Below are positions 1-13,700 of a stretch of 28,031 nt of DNA, piece after piece (within the stretch, counting starts at the first letter, position 1; each line of letters starts with the position of its first letter). A model generated the notes under the pieces. That model did not search any database. It was given only the letters and a program-made list of their open reading frames with translations, and had not been told where the DNA came from. The stretch spans positions 111,170 through 139,200 of the forward strand of contig NAOQ01000135.1 of the NCBI GenBank assembly GCA_002751075.1. Reading direction: 5' to 3'. The DNA comes from Ichthyophonus hoferi (lineage: Eukaryota; Opisthokonta; Ichthyosporea; Ichthyophonida; Ichthyophonidae). A program made the position numbers and the translations under genes.

Positions 1-902
1 TTATTAGTAATTACAACAGAAACTATTTTAGCTCTGTTGCATATGTAATCATACTCGACTGATCATTTCATATATGTTCGTGGTATAATAGTTGAGGTAT
101 ATCAAGCAAATGGAATCGGGCACGTAATTGTCTTAGGCTGAGCAACCAACCTATTTACACTAACCTCTGCCTAGAGTTTATATTTTAATTGATGATCTAA
201 CAACTAAGGTCGCATTAACGAACACTACCTTGATAATGTCATTTCTAATTTCCTATATAATCGGATGGTTTAAACAATTGATTCAGTATTAAAGACCGGC
301 ATGGAAATACATATCACTATTTTCTATAAAAAAATCATTAGTTAGTTGTTAGAGGGATAGAAAATGAAATCAAGAATTGACAAATAAAACAAGTTTTGAG
401 GGTCAGGATAAGATAATATAATATGATAAAAAGATATAAAAATGGAATCAACACTTTGCTTCACTTTCAAGAAATATGGTAGTTAATATCTGTGATCTAT
501 TATTAGCAAGCTATGAAAAAATGCATTATCTAAAAGAATGGGAGTAATGGTAGGAGAGTCAAAGAAAATGTGCTTAAATCAAATAAATAAGAAAAAGAAA
601 TAACTGATTGATTAAATCAATATAAAAGATAAAACAAAAACCAGTGAGACCAGGAATGTTTGTATTTTATTTTAGCATTTCTTTGCTTTACTACTTTCTC
701 GTCCTTCCTCCTTAGAATTCTTTCAATATGGCATGTCATTTTATTTACATCATCATCGTACATAGAAGATTGCAAAGGTCATATATCCTAGTTTGTATAT
801 AATTCTAAATTACATTCTTGCAAATAAAATCATATATGCACGAATACGTAATGAAACATATACAGACAAACTCACACAAACAGTTGTATATATATATCTA
901 GA
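1..902. other. Downstream flank of bL32m, no gene seen
   Basis: AT-rich non-coding sequence. Apart from a minus-strand poly(A) signal at 740-745, I see no exon, RNA gene or mobile element. Reading frames on both strands are short and of low complexity. Confidence 0.5.
740..745 (-). terminator. Candidate poly(A) signal for bL32m
   Basis: The plus strand reads tttatt, which is AATAAA on the minus strand, about 160 nt past the bL32m stop codon. This is a plausible 3' UTR length. The hexamer is common in AT-rich DNA, so position is the main support. Confidence 0.4.
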
Positions 903-1361
903 TTAGTATAAAGGCCCAGATTGTGTTATTCCATGCTCCTTTCGGTATTCTGCCGTTTCCCTCATGATTTCTCTAGCACAAAATTCGCACAGCTTCCGGT
1001 ACAACTTGGGTTGGTCACATTGTGGACAAATAATCACGTTGGCATTAAATTTCATCGCCTTGGCTTTATTACGTATTCTTTTTCTCTCATAAGTTGTCCT
1101 TTTTTTTGGAGCCGCTAATAAAAAACCGTCTCGCATTATATCAAGTGCTGTGGTAGTATGGGTATCTTCAGGTGTGATTGCTTCTCCCCCTAAAGTAATA
1201 GCTTCCAAAGAAAAGGGTTCACCCTGATCTTGGTAGCTTCTTAATATTTTAATTTTTGATAAGACGCTTTGTAAAGCCTGACTAGATTGGTAGAAGGAAA
1301 AACGAACAATTGAGAGGAGAGTCACGGTGTGTGCCGTTGATATGTTTTTAAATAACGACAT
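903..1361 (-). CDS. MRPL32: Mitochondrial large-subunit ribosomal protein bL32m
   Basis: Single-exon gene for a 152-residue protein of the mitochondrial 54S/39S large ribosomal subunit. Seen: residues 83-88 (AAPKKR) begin the typical basic L32 core. A zinc-ribbon signature follows, C112-x2-C115-x9-C125-x2-C128, within CPQC and CEFC. The end is ETAEYRKEHG, close to the animal protein. The first 80 or so residues are rich in Ser, Leu and Thr with few acidic residues at the start, fitting a mitochondrial targeting presequence. In yeast the MrpL32 presequence is removed by the m-AAA protease, which stops at the folded zinc domain; a similar step is inferred here. The ATG at 1361 is chosen because the frame upstream of it offers only a TTG. 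The protein is shorter at the C-terminus than human MRPL32. It has no introns, unlike both neighbours. A CCAAT box (ATTGG at 1612-1616) lies about 250 bp upstream. Identification is by motif, not by a database search. Confidence 0.9.
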   Translation of the reverse strand: MSLFKNISTAHTVTLLSIVRFSFYQSSQALQSVLSKIKILRSYQDQGEPFSLEAITLGGEAITPEDTHTTTALDIMRDGFLLAAPKKRTTYERKRIRNKAKAMKFNANVIICPQCDQPKLYRKLCEFCAREIMRETAEYRKEHGITQSGPLY

Positions 1362-4300
1362 GGTTGAATCCCTCAATAGTGTATGAGGCTGTTTTATTAT
1401 AATAAAAATAAAGAGTAAAATATTTATACCATAAAGGTAAAGGAACTTAACTTAGCTTTGAAAATGTATTTGTGTTATACACTATAAAATATGAAATATA
1501 AAATATAAAATAATAGGTACATTAAGCGATGTTGTATATTGATTCAGAGTTAATTTAAGTGGTGTGCATGTGAGCCACAATATGATTGCGCCTCTAGATC
1601 CGAATAAATTGATTGGTCAGCACTAATCCAAAATTCCTAAATTAAAATAAATTATTCTTATTTCAGTGCAATATATTTTTTTCTGATGTCTTCAATAGAG
1701 TTTCAAAATAAAGTTTTAACCATTTTTTGTCTTCTGCATAAATATAGTGGTATGCTTTGATTTTTATTTGAAGGCTGCTGCCATAGAAATTCTCGTTGGA
1801 AATTTATTGTGTAGACGATGAATAAATAACCCAAAATTTTCAAGTATAGTGTAAAACAAAGCACCTGGTAAGAGGGTTAAAGATACATACGTTTTATTGC
1901 CTTAATTTATTAGTTGAAAACATTTTTAATTTATAAAATAGGCAATATTAAAATTCTATACAAAACCAAGTATTCAACTGTTTGATCATGATGAAACGCA
2001 ATACTATATATTATATTTTTCATGTAGATTTAAAATTTAGATAGCACACTTATCAACTGCAAGGCCACTTTCCTGGTCAGAAAACCATAACCATGTCTGT
2101 GATACATACAGTATAATATATATTGACAGCATAATATATGCATTGGCATTTGTTAATTTAGAGTGCTATTTTTTTTACTGAAAAATAATTAATTTCATGA
2201 GTTTTTGAACTTATCACAATTAACTTGAAGGGGTGTTTGAATTAATAAATCGATAGTAACTGTTGTCGTTTTTGGTTGGGTTTTAGAGATTGTGAAAAAC
2301 CTAAAGTCAATTCAATATTAATGTCATAATAATTCGCTTAAGATTTTCTTTCTGTCTACTACACATAATACGCATCAAGCAATCAAAATACTAAACTTTA
2401 AAAAGAACCTTACTAGTTAATTATCAAGCCTTTGCCATATGTGCAGGTTTTAGTGGCATATTTGAAAGTGAAAAATATAAAATTAATTTACTTAGTACAA
2501 GATACAGTTATGTAGTATAAAGCCTGTCATAGGACATTCAATAAGTTTCAAAAGGAGATATTTGGCCAATGCTATATCAACGACATGAAGAAGGTATAGC
2601 GCTCAGAATGCAAAAACAGCAACAAAACCAACAGCGGCACATTCCTACTAACTCGCATCAATGTGGTATTAGAATATTGAAACCAAAGTGATACATAAAG
2701 TTATTAGCAGGAATAATTCATAATATAATCATAGATTAGACTATAAATTAAACTAATAAGTAATAAATAAGAATTATGCATAATAAGGAAGGATGAGGCT
2801 TTATTAAACACAGGTCGTATATGTAAAGATTTGGCAACGATGTTCATAAACTATTGAGATTATAACTAAAGGTATATAAAAAAGACATAAATACAAACTA
2901 TGTGGCTCTACTTTCATAGAGAAACATGGTTTAGCTTATAAGAAAAATCCAAATTAAATAAATATTCTTGATTAAAACAGTTTAAATAAAACAGAAAAAC
3001 GAAAAGGTTTTTTCCAATCATTGGAGTGGTTATATCCGAGGCACTCAAATTAGGAGATATACAATATTAGTCCCTACCCCGATAATTTGTCTGAATCAAG
3101 CTTACCACTTTCAGGGATTCCCGGGAATAATTCGACAAATCCCAGAAATAATTAAGTGAATCCCAAGATAATTTGATAAATTCCAAAAAATGAATTATTT
3201 CCATCACAAGAATTACATCAAAGTTTGAGTTAGTTATATTAATCTTTTATTAATTATCTGCAAATGAAATGCTCCATTATATTTATATATCACCCATGAG
3301 GCGTAATAATAATACTATATTATTGTAAGTAGATAAGTTAGGGTGAAAATTGTGCAGCCATTATTCAGCATCACTACAGAATCAAGAGTCCTCAATTTGT
3401 CTCAGACAAAGCTTGCTAGGCTTTCTAATTATAACATTTCATATATATAACACTTAGACCCAGTATTGATTAGTTAGATAATTATAGTTATAGTTACTTT
3501 ACCTATGTTGTGCACGTAGTTATATTTTGACACTTGCCTAGAAATACATTGTCATACTTGCATTCACAAGTCTGGGAATTCCAATAAAAATTTATCAATA
3601 CAACTGGTTCAATCTATCATAGTTACTAACATAATGGGTTTACATAAAATATACTAATCAAATCATGGCATCTCTTACTTAGAGTAAAACTCCATATAGC
3701 CTGTACAAAGGTATTGAACTATGTAACATGTATGCTGGTTATTAACTAAAAGCAGTTGATATTAAATATTATTATAGGATAAGGTATGCTTTACAACACT
3801 ATTTAACCTTTGGACACTAAAATATACAACGAATACGTGAATATTATAGTTACTCAAATCACGTGGTCCAGCAACACCAATTAGACTTGGACTGGCCGTA
3901 TAGTATATTTGAAACCAATCACTCCTATCCTTGAAAAATTAATTCGTTAGGTCCCTATTGGCCATACGTATACCTAAGCAGCGCATAAATCACAAGGCTT
4001 CACATCCTTATAAGCTTAGTCATCAGTATTATGTATTATTTTTGGTATATATTTAAATAAATATACCAATCCCATTATCTGCATAAGTATGATAGTACTA
4101 CATGTAAGTGGCCTAGGTAGTGATTAAAAGATGATTTAGTCCATCAATCTATAAATCACACTAATTACCATTATCCTATCAACTGCCACCCTTGCACACA
4201 ACAGGGAGTGTCATTGGCCACCCCTTAGATCGCACAACTCCTGATGTTACGATAACAGACTTGAAGATTGGAGAAAACAAGCCAGACAAAGATATGTGCA

Positions 4301-4740
4301 TGTGGTAGGACCATAAGAAAAGCATATAAATAGATAGCCAATACAAAAGAAATGTAGAAAACAATAAGTGTCCAGAAAGATAATAATTAAGATAAAGACA
4401 CATTAACAGAGAAATATCAAATGAGAGAGAGAAAGACGAAACAATATTCTCTATCCTCAAAACCTGTTGTTGAATCCAGTATATGTATTTAGATCTCACT
4501 ATGCCATAGTTATATCTTATTGTGTTGTAGTTATTATCTCACCGGTTATAAATGACAGCTGTGATTGCAAGCAAAGAATCAAACAAATGCAAAGGAACTC
4601 TATTCGTGATAACTACAGCAAACAAGGGGATCCTGTCACAGACATAACCCATTCATACTTTCCAAATATAGTATACTACATAGATTACTTGATATGCTTA
4701 TCATTAATTAATTAATTAAAAAAGATTATTAATAGCCTAT
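1362..4740. other. Intergenic region between bL32m and DNAJC21
   Basis: About 3.4 kb of AT-rich DNA. It should contain the bL32m promoter at its left end and the DNAJC21 3' UTR at its right end. Longer open frames, such as 4179-4499 on the minus strand, are hydrophobic low-complexity translations of AT-rich DNA with no recognisable family. One small plus-strand frame (2569-2691) has more varied composition and is listed as a finding. A short tandem repeat lies at 3125-3185. Confidence 0.5.
3125..3185. repeat. Three diverged 20-21 bp tandem units
   Basis: Units at 3125-3144, 3145-3165 and 3166-3185 share the pattern gaataatt-(6 variable)-aatccca. The third unit is the most diverged. It sits about 40 bp right of a short motif that recurs near 20811 (see findings). 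Confidence 0.55.
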
Positions 4741-7700
4741 TCACTTTCTCTTTCTCCCTTTGGACTTCTTGCCTGGCCCCATGTCCCAATCATCATCCGA
4801 GTCGACCTGCTTGCTCGAGTGGTGTGTCGTTGTAACCGTCTGGATAGAAAGAGGACGTTTTATTATATATTCAGAAAACATTTTATGAAAGAGGTAAACT
4901 ATATTGACAAATAGGTAGTAACATAATCGATTCACCCAAGTGAGATGTACTTTAATAGCAACCTTTAACAACAGGATGGTATTGGTATATCGTGAATACA
5001 AATAAATATATAAGCTATATGATTGGAAGGTAGACATAACCAGACTAAATTACCTAATTTAAAAAGAAGATAAATACGAGTTATTTACAATAGCAGCATA
5101 CTAGAATACTCAGTGATCGATCAAATAAAATATTCTTAAAAATGAAAATACAGCTTATCTGGGCCCATGATAATTTTGGCCTACCAAAAAGGAAGGTATA
5201 TAGAATTCATGGTTGAAAATAAAATATGAATTGACAAATCAAGGTAGTGTTATATATACTATTTATATTTTCCACATAATTCTACATATACATACACATC
5301 ATATATATTAAGTAGACTGCCTATTTGATATGCTGATGTAGTTATGAAAACCCAATTATTTTTCCATCCCTAAATACAAATACATTCATAACATATAAAA
5401 CAACCACGTTCATTCTTACTCCATTCTCTTTTTCTTCTATATTATCTATCTCACCTTTAGCTCTGCATGTCCTGTCTTTTTAATGTGAGCAAACACCTTG
5501 TTTCTAGTAGGAAACACAGCCTTGCATACATGGCATTGTAGGTCGTGATCCACAAGCTGTTCATCTCCGGCTGTCTTTTCGGCCTATTGGAGGAAGTCAT
5601 ATGATCATATTAGTATAGGTCTGTTAGGTGTTTTATGTTCTTTTACGTTTATTATAATAGTTTAAAATTATAATAGAATAATGAAAAATAATAAAATAAC
5701 ATTATAATATAATAGTTTGATTGTATGATAGTATAGTAATATGATAGTGTGATCATATAGTAGTACAAAAGTATAATAATAGAATAGCATGCTGATAAAA
5801 CAACATATATATTGGCATAATATATAGTAGTATGATAGTATGCCTAATACTACAATATTACAATAGTAAATATAAAATTAAGAATAGATACAATTACAAG
5901 TAAGCACACTGTAAATATAAATACTGTAAGAATCATTCACCTGTTCGGCCCTAGCTGCCTTTCTAGCGTCCTTGGCTTTCTTTCCCTTGAGCTTAGGTGC
6001 TATTACAGCATTGGTATTATTATCGATACTTGCTTCCTATAATAGAGAGATATGTGACATGGACATGTTAGTAGGGTGGACGTTGATAAAGTTCATATTT
6101 ATATGTATCCATAAAATGCTCAATTGATGAAGTATTACAACAGATATAAACCCATATAAAAAAATATAAATGAAACTCCCCATCCATGCACAAAACTACA
6201 GCGTATATGCACAAGTATTTAAATTCAAAATACCAATCAGCACCCATGGATATAATTTCCAATTTTCAAGAAGCCAGACAAAGCGTGAAACACAATATAA
6301 AACATATGCAAATAGAAGGTAACTAACCGGTACATGTGGCAGAGTGGCAGCCAATGGGTCTATACTTGGCACCATCTCATCCACCTTGCCATCCTTCTCC
6401 ATCTCCTCTATCTCTATCTCATGCCCAAACATTGGCTTTTTCTGTTTTGATTTTTTCCCTTTCTTTTTTATCTTAATAGGACTAAGCTCTTTATCTGACA
6501 TCAACTCTTTCTCTCCAAGGTCGTTTCTGTCTGTGTCTACATCTGTTTCTGTTTCGTTTTCTATATCATCATTGGTCGTTTTTATTAGTGGGTTATCATG
6601 CCTTTCATTGGTGGTTTCAGGTATCTCTCCTTCATATTGTTGGTCGTTGACTATAGGTTCATCTTCCACTTCACTCTGGGGTACTGAACTGAAGAGTTAA
6701 GATTAACAGGGTTAGTTGAGTGGCTTGTAATAAACTATTAAAGATAAGAGCATTAATGTGGTGTATTCCTATAGGTTACTATAAATATACGTGTTATCTT
6801 AATAATGTACAATACTATTCATAGCTAATAATGAACCAGTATTTATAAAGCAAAGATAAGCAATCAGTTTCGTACAAGCCAATAATTTCATTTATTTGAG
6901 TAACCAATTAATATGACTAAGATAATACAGTAAATACTATAGCTATTAAAATTTTAAATAAACTAATAAGCCAATAGACAGAACCTTGATGCTAGAGAGC
7001 TTTCCTCGGCTTCCATCACTATCCTTAGGGCCTCTACCTTCTCTATATGCTTCTTAGATATCTCATGGTGATGCCACCTGTCATCATATATTATGGTACG
7101 ATATGTTGTGATAGGGTAGAGTAGGGTAAGTTAAGGTAGGTTATAATATGATATGTTATGTTATGGTATGATATATTGTGATAGGGTAGAGTAGGGTAAG
7201 GTAAGGTAGGTTATAATATGATATGATATGGTATGGTAAGATATGTTATGAGATGGTATGGTAGGATAGGATATGGTAGGATATGGAAGGATAGGGTATG
7301 GTAGGATATGGAAGGATAGGGTATGGTAAGATAGGGTAGGATAGATTAGGATAGGGTATGTTAGGTGCTGCTTGTTATGATATGATAGGGTAAGCTATAA
7401 TATGATGTGATAACATACTATATTACATGCTAATACATGACTCCATGATATTTCAGTGTGTACCCTCTATCTAGGAATACAAACAGGGCAATAACTGTCT
7501 TATTCTGCACCGCCAAAACAAAAGGTGGGCTACTTTAGGTAAAAGCATTGTAGACCAACTATTTACAACATTTCTAAGTGTAACAGTAAAGAAAAAGACC
7601 TCATACCACTACATAGAGTTTTGACTCAACTCTGACCGTTAGGAAGGTGGAGCAACAACGACAAACAAGACAAAAGATATACAAATGAAACGTAGATATT

Positions 7701-10700
7701 GGACTAAATAAATGACATAATGTACACAGTGGAACCTACATTCCAATTAGCTGTCTGCTTTAGCTATAATCTATAATCCATAACTACTAATATTGTTCTT
7801 TCGAAACTAATCGGAGTCAATCTATATTAATCCCTACTAATCGGTGTGAATCTATATTAATCTCTACTAATCGGTGTCAATCTGTATTAATTTCTATCAA
7901 TCGGTGCCAATCTATATTAATCTGTAACAGTTGCCTATTAATCTCATCTACAAATATGAATGTTATATAATCACATAATCATATAATCACAATATTACCT
8001 ATTATCAATAATAACAATACGACAAGCCAGACCAGATATTCCACCTACGTATCTTGTGATGCAAACGACCGGTTACATGCAGGACAGTAGAGTCCCTGTA
8101 ATTCAATATCACTGTCTGAATAACCACCTTCCTCGCTACTATCAGCTCCAAACTCGTCATCCTATAAAGGATAGATGCATACTATTAGTTATTGCGTAGT
8201 AGGTATATAGATATTAGTGTTATTGATAGTATAATGCGTATATAAGATAGTCCAGTATGTATATAAAATATTAGTATTAGTTAGGGTATAATATGTGTAT
8301 AGGATACTACTATAAGTAATAAAGCATAATCTTTCATTGGCACAATCCTTTTTACTATATTTAATCTGTATCTTGTTTTCGTTACCTAAGCTGTATACTG
8401 TATGCATGTAAATGTGATACATATACACACACACATATATATATATAAGAAGAAATAAGATAACCCATACAATATGCGACGTCACTGCATCCAGCGCATC
8501 CTCTACATTTGTCCATCGTTGCTCTTGAAACTCCTATAATACCCGCCCCCCCATGTAAGTGTAAAAAATTATAAACCCCCCTTACCTCACGCCAAATATC
8601 ACGTCTAGTGAGTCAGAAATTATATACCTTCCTGAAAAAGGATATATATATATATATAACATAACTTATGCACAGTAAGTACCGAAGGCTAATCGAAGGC
8701 TAATGATTAACCAATTAATACAATTAAAATAAAAAGATAGTATGATAGTAAATTAAAAATCATGTATGTACTCTGGTAGAAACTAGAGCATATCTAAACT
8801 AAAAGTTTCGTTTTTCATTAGAATATATTTTAATTATTTTCATATCGAATAGAATTATTACACACCACAAACCCTAATCGTACATCCCTCCTCCACATAG
8901 ACTTCGCATTTCTATTGGTTGAGCGACATTTTAATATATATATATATATCTGCCTCCATAAATAGAGATATAAATAGAAAGGAAAACTACACTAGATACC
9001 TAATTCTTAGCGGTACAGACAGGTATCAAGGAAATTCGTCAATCTAATGTACAATCTTTCCATATTTACATAGCCATTATATATATATATATAAAGGGTA
9101 AATGTGATAAAAACCAATCAGTTTCCCCATTCAAGAGACCTCCAATCATCATACCTCCACCATTTCTTGCTTTTTCTTGATCATTTCCTGTTTCTTAGCC
9201 AGGTCACGGGCCGCTTTTTCCTATAGATTTACATTATCTCATTGGTTAGTTAAACTGTCTAATGAACCCCCATCCAATAATTTAATCTATTAAAATGAAA
9301 ACTACAATCGATTACACTTCTTTTATTGGGCAAAGAAATACAATAATGTATGTTATGTATGCATGTATGTTATGTATGTATGTATGTATGAATATATACA
9401 TGCATCTATATATGTCCAATATACTAAATATACCATCGTGAGGCCGCCATTTAAAACCTTAATTGTGATTAATTACAATAATAGTGTAACTTCCAGTGAA
9501 AATGCAATGGTACAAAAAACATTATATCATTAGGAAAAATAAAATAATATAATATAGCAATAATAGCTTAAGAAATGAAAAAAACAATAATTATCATTTT
9601 TAGCAATAATTAACAGTAATTACAGTAACAAATATGTCGAAAAATCAACGATGGTGAACAAGACCAGCAACAGAATATTCCTTTTATATCAAAAATGTTC
9701 AAAGCTAATCGTATCAGAACAATGCCCACCTTATCCAATTGAATCTGCTGAATCCTTTGCATTTCCATATAAGTCTTGACGCGCTTGTCTCGCTTCCTTA
9801 CAAAATCGACCAATTGCTGTAAACATTTCCATTTAGATTTGCCAATCACCACACCATAATGTCATCCTAATAAGGAATGTATTCATTGACAAATAATCTG
9901 TAGCAATCGCTTATAATGCCCAACAAGAAAATATAATAGACCAATAGTAGACAGGCATGATTGTTCAGCCCAATGAAATGCCTGCAATACACACCATACT
10001 TAAAGCGAATATTAAGTACTTGCGCTAACATTGCGTTGATTGAATAAGCTATTAACACTTATAATTTTAAAAGACAAAATATAAAGGAGTAAATATTAGC
10101 TGGTTCGTTCCGATTCAATACTAAATTACATAGACAATTGATTATCAAATACAAACCAATAGAAATGCCACACGCCAACAATCTATTTTATCCCCCACGT
10201 AAGAAATTCAGATTTAAAAATGGATGAATAAATAATAAGATAATGTGATTGGTTAAATATATTGGCCAGATCAAGCAACAGACTCTTTTCAACAGACCAA
10301 TCATAGAGGTGTATTAATCACATAACACTTCAACTGGGAAAAAATGCACAATAAGATGGGAACAAAATCATTTATCCAGTAGCTTTTCAGGGTTAAATAA
10401 CATGTATATATAGATTTTTGGAGTTCATCGGGATTGGTATATAAACATCTATTTACACATGGTTATATCTATATATGGTTGCCTAGCAAGTGTCATTATT
10501 AGTAAAACAAGATAAACTATACCCGGACTGCGTCATTGTGTTTTTTCTTTTCTGCCTCACGGCATTTCTTATTTTCCTTTTCAATCAATCGCCGCACATC
10601 TCGGTTAGGAGCCTGGAAAGGTAGAACTGCATTAATAATAGTAATAATAGTAATAGTAATAGTAATAGTAATAATAATAGCACTAATAATAATAATAGGA

Positions 10701-13700
10701 ACAGCAATAGTAACAGTCATACTAATACTAATTAATATGCATATATATATATAGGTAGGTATGTATGTATGTATGTATGACTGTATGTATGTATGTATGT
10801 CTGTATGTATGTATGTATGTCTGTATGTCTATATGTATGTATGTATGTATGTATTATATATATATGCATATGTGTATGTATATATGTATGTATGTATATA
10901 TGTACGTATGTATGTGTAGAGGTATGTAAAATTTTGCGCACGCATTTATACGTCTAATGCTACACAAAAACTTACAAGCATCCCAAAAGTATTTTTTTAA
11001 AAAATAACCAATAAATAAATGGACAGATATAATCATACAACCAAAGAAAATAAATCATGAAACAGTCAAATCATACAAGAAAAAAAGAATGATTGGTAGA
11101 TAGTGGATAAAAAAAAAGATAGAAAAAATAAAGCAATAATTTTATATGGAAAAGGATGGAGGGGGGTAAAGCTACAGCCAATGAATACAGAGAAATACAA
11201 CAATTAACCAATCAACAACAAGGCAGGCCACTACCTCTCGTGGATCGTATTTATCAGCCCATGAGAACGACTTAGCAGTGCTATAGGATTTCCACCATCC
11301 ATAAAACTCGCTAACGGTTGGGTTATAGTCAGATGTAGACTGTAGTCATTGGTAGAGAGATTAATACACGAAAAGGATCGTCATTGAGTGCAGGTCGTGT
11401 GCAGAAAATGGCGGTGAGTCTCAATTACACACAGTAGAAATGCATTTTAATGAATGTGCATTAAAAAGCGATAAGAGGTTGGCAACATCTAGGGTTGACT
11501 AATAGGTAAGGCAAAATACACAATGAAATGATCGCTTCATAGTCAGGATGTGTTGGTAATTTTAAACTAACCAAGGAAACAGGCAAGAGTGACAATAGGG
11601 TTAAATGGTATATATATACATCAGGGAAAGGGAGAGAGAAGATGAAAGAGAGAAAGAGAAATGGTTAGAGAGAGTGGAGGTGGGCTGGAAAAAAACAATA
11701 ATATAGATATATCTCTAAACTTAATTAGTATCCACCTATATATACATAATATAAACATATATACAATATGAACGCACATACAACAAAAATATACACAACA
11801 TCAACACCTGCAATCTAAGCATGTAAGCTTATACACACACCTTTCCAAAGGGAGGGTAGGCATGTTCCTCTACAATATCTAGATACTCTTTATCTTCACG
11901 TGCGAGGGTCGCAAATACCCCTGCGTATACAGAGTAGAATCCCTACCAGGATATAAGAGTGTAATTGATTATTTAATTATCATCATAATATTTGTGTTTG
12001 AGTGTTATCTAATAACAATAATAATAATATATTATTATGAAAATAATGTTTGATAGTAATATCTCACCTCCTAATAGTGTTGTGTAGTAATAAACGTTAA
12101 TGAAGTTTAGAAATCAACATTAAATAATCAGTGTATTGGTAATAGTAATAGTAATAATAAGAGTAATAATAATAATGATAATAATAATAAAATCAATCAT
12201 AATAATAATCATACTAAACCCTAATAATATATAATATCTTAACACTTCTTAGCAAAAAAAAAAAAAGATAATACATAATATACAGGGTGAAATACATGTT
12301 TTAATTGTATAATTTAAAATTAACTAATCAATCAGTAGCACTTACACACTCACCCCATCGTTGTCGCCTAGTCCACTGTAGCAAGAGGCACTGAAGTATT
12401 TTATCAAATCAATTCCATCGGTTCCATTTCCTTCATTTAATCCATATCCTATATAATAATTATGTTTTAATGAGCCAATACACTAGACTTCATATATTTT
12501 AAACATACAATTAGAAATAATTGTTAATTAAAAAGGATTATTCATTTACTTTATATATTTAATATCATAATATCATTGACTCGTAATTACTATAAAATAG
12601 AAAAGAAACCAATGAGGTAGATTAGTTTGTATACACTAGCTGATAGATCATACATATAATAGCTATATAGTCAATATATGATAATTATATATATGTGCTT
12701 CCACGTGAAGGTGTATTTATAAGTGTTCATATATGGCAGTCTTTATGTCTATAAGATAAAGTATTTATAACCGTTGCGATGGGCCCAAGAGCGGCCAATG
12801 AATATGCCATGTATGTGCTTTCTGCCAATAAGCACACTGGATTAAACCAAAATAACTTATATGATGGCCTATAGACAAATGGTTAGTCAAAGGAGCGGCC
12901 CAATATAGATTTAAATATACGTCAGAACCACTATAAATATCAATCAATGGGAGTTTACCTTATATATATGTGTGTCTAGTGTCTATTTAGATAAATTGGT
13001 TAACGTATTATATTACCGTGAAAAAACTTCAATGACAATGCTTACCTCGAAGAATGGCCTCTCGATGGGAATCGTACCTATAGGGATAACAACCAATCAA
13101 ATCACTGGTATTACCCATCTATTGCTATATTTGGGTTTGTGGTTTGTGTATGTAACGGCAGAATGTGTGATTGCGGTATCCAATACCTTATATATGATAC
13201 CATAGTATCCTATACTTCATTGTATTATACATGTGTGTCATAGTGATATTTGTATGTATGTAAATGTTGTTTATAACATAACTATATGTTATGCTGTAAT
13301 ATATTATATATATCACACCCAGCGCCACATACTAATAATACAGCATTGAGAGCATGAGAGAGGCTATTTGACATGACCCATAATATGATGTTTTATGTGA
13401 TCCAAGAAGGAAGGGAAGTATGCGTAAACCTGTTTATGTATTGCTATGTATTCTCAAATATTCCTATACATTCACAAATATTCCTATATACTCCACAATA
13501 TTCCTAAAGATTCCTAGATATACAAGCATACCAAGCTCTCTCCTGTGGATCACTCAACACATCGTAGCCCTGTTGGGCTTCAGCGAATAGCCGGGTACAT
13601 TCCTGGACGTTGTCGGGGTTCTTGTCTATTTGATTGGAGGACAGTAAAGTAAATTAATGGGTGTTGTTATGATTTTATCAACCAATAGAAGAGTAGTATA

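Noticed and set aside
921-1118. Plus-strand frame overlapping bL32m
   Set aside because: Shadow of the bL32m coding sequence on the other strand.
4179-4499. Minus-strand 106-codon hydrophobic frame
   Set aside because: Membrane-like composition is expected from AT-rich DNA. It has no family motif and lies in the probable DNAJC21 3' region.
6344-6700. Plus-strand Ser/Phe-rich 118-codon frame
   Set aside because: Antisense shadow of DNAJC21 exon 13, whose Glu/Lys/Asp-rich sequence gives Ser/Phe in reverse.
7807-7926. CRISPR-like array of 30-bp repeats
   Set aside because: The units abut with no spacers and lie in a eukaryotic intron; this is a tandem minisatellite.
10517-11036. Repetitive Ile/Thr, Tyr-Ile-His and similar open frames
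   Set aside because: They are translations of trinucleotide and GTAT microsatellites in an intron, apart from the true exon 7 at 10523-10612.
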